DNA from: an uncultured Clostridia bacterium
GTDB lineage: Bacteria > Bacillota > Clostridia > Oscillospirales > QAKW01
Length of the DNA: 6,441 nt
Direction of reading: 5' to 3'
NCBI GenBank assembly: GCA_944387905.1
Contig: CALXGU010000089.1
Location: forward strand, 1-6,441
In this document: in pieces, positions 6,047-6,441 of the stretch
How positions within the stretch are numbered: the first letter of the stretch is position 1
How the letters are laid out: each line of letters opens with the position of its first letter
Translations under genes and position numbers: made by a program
Notes under the pieces: generated by a model
Told to the model about the DNA's origin: nothing
Seen by the model: the letters and a program-made list of their open reading frames with translations, nothing else
The model's database searches: none

Positions 6047-6418
6047 ATTATCTTTGGCTTAAGCAAAAAAGATATTATCACCAACAATGTTACACATATA
6101 CTTTCCCTCCCGTCATATAATGCTGCCTATCATATCAACCAACAAGATTTGGTTGCGGCACCACTTTGGTTTAATTCGGATATTGTTGTCATAGAAAAAA
6201 TACATGATATCAAAGCATATTCGGCAGTTAAAGCTTCGCTTATATATTTGATTATTTATCACCTTGAAAACGCAATCACATCTTTTTTTATGGTAGTTGT
6301 AGTTAAGTTGACCATTTAATACAAACATTTACTTTCATATGGGCTCATTCTTAGAATTGATAGAAACAGAAGCAATATATCTCCTGAAGAAATAACTATT
6401 GCTTCACAAATCAAATAA
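6047..6418 (+). pseudogene. Candidate remnant of an unidentified protein gene
   Basis: After a TGA at 6044-6046, one frame stays open for 90 codons to a TAA at 6317-6319, then stays open in the same register for 32 more codons to a TAA at 6416-6418. Such length is unusual in AT-rich noncoding DNA. The first part has ordinary protein composition (for example NQQDLVAAPLWFNSDIVVIE). No start codon with a ribosome binding site is present, and a perfect hairpin begins one base after the last stop, as a terminator would. I infer a decayed gene read on the plus strand, but I do not recognise the protein. Chance opening of the frame is the main alternative. Confidence 0.3.
6136..6155. repeat. 7-bp perfect inverted repeat
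   Basis: CAACCAA (6136-6142) and TTGGTTG (6149-6155) flank a 6-nt spacer. No T-run follows on either strand, so it is not a terminator. It lies inside the candidate gene remnant and may be incidental. Confidence 0.3.
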
Positions 6419-6441
6419 GCATCAGACGTTCTGTCTGATGC
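6419..6441 (+). terminator. Probable terminator hairpin at the window edge
   Basis: GCATCAGAC (6419-6427) and GTCTGATGC (6433-6441) form a perfect 9-bp stem with a GTTCT loop. The window ends on the last base of the stem, so any U-tail is outside and the direction cannot be proved. Its place directly after a plus-strand stop codon (6416-6418) favours the plus strand. It could instead serve a minus-strand gene to the right. Confidence 0.5.

Larger units (their letters stand above)
5768..6441. other. AT-rich stretch with no intact gene recognised
   Basis: About 670 bp follow the ppdK terminator with no ribosome binding site and start codon pair leading a recognisable protein. Three partly open plus-strand frames follow one another: 5782-5934, then 5931-6062, then 6047-6418. 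This is what a gene broken by frameshifts and a stop would leave. The 71-codon minus-strand frame at 6113-6328 lacks a good ribosome binding site and is rich in Cys, Asn and Tyr, so I read it as antisense noise. No tRNA, IS end or CRISPR repeat was found. Confidence 0.6.

Noticed and set aside
6113..6328. A 71-aa minus-strand ORF
   Set aside because: No Shine-Dalgarno sequence precedes the ATG. The composition (many Cys, Asn, Tyr and Ile) looks like translated AT-rich noncoding DNA, and the opposite strand gives a more protein-like frame.

Overview
The window looks like chromosomal DNA from a low-GC Gram-positive anaerobe of the class Clostridia. The case rests on strong AGGAGG-type ribosome binding sites, sigma-A-like promoters (two with an extended -10), U-tailed intrinsic terminators, and a pyruvate, phosphate dikinase that, compared from memory, closely resembles the Clostridium symbiosum enzyme. 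No mobile element, CRISPR array, tRNA or rRNA was seen.

Layout. (1) Positions 1-1435, minus strand: the N-terminal part of an ABC exporter half-transporter. It has a fused membrane domain and ATPase domain and is cut by the window edge after the Q-loop. (2) 1436-1658: a promoter region for the transporter (A-tract UP-like element, -35/-10, small palindrome) and the terminator of prs. (3) 1659-2615, minus strand: complete prs, ribose-phosphate diphosphokinase. (4) 2616-3079: a divergent control region. On the minus strand it holds the prs promoter and a ~130-nt leader with a 21-codon leader ORF. The stop codon of that ORF lies in the loop of a terminator-like hairpin with a U-tail just before the prs ribosome binding site. 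On the plus strand it holds the ppdK promoter and a ~150-nt leader with a hairpin. (5) 3080-5710, plus strand: complete ppdK, followed by a strong terminator. (6) 5768-6441: an AT-rich stretch with no convincing intact gene. It holds short open frames that look like a decayed gene and ends on a perfect hairpin at the window edge.

How the genes relate. prs makes PRPP for nucleotide, histidine, tryptophan and NAD synthesis. ppdK interconverts PEP + AMP + PPi and pyruvate + ATP + Pi, which in anaerobes usually serves energy-saving glycolysis. Both touch the adenylate pool but have separate, divergent promoters. The transporter is a separate transcription unit.

The observation most worth following is the prs leader, which has the architecture of translation-coupled transcription attenuation (pyrBI-like). 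Second is a cluster of four substitutions in a normally conserved segment of the ppdK ATP-grasp domain, all explicable as transitions. Third is the decayed frame downstream of ppdK.
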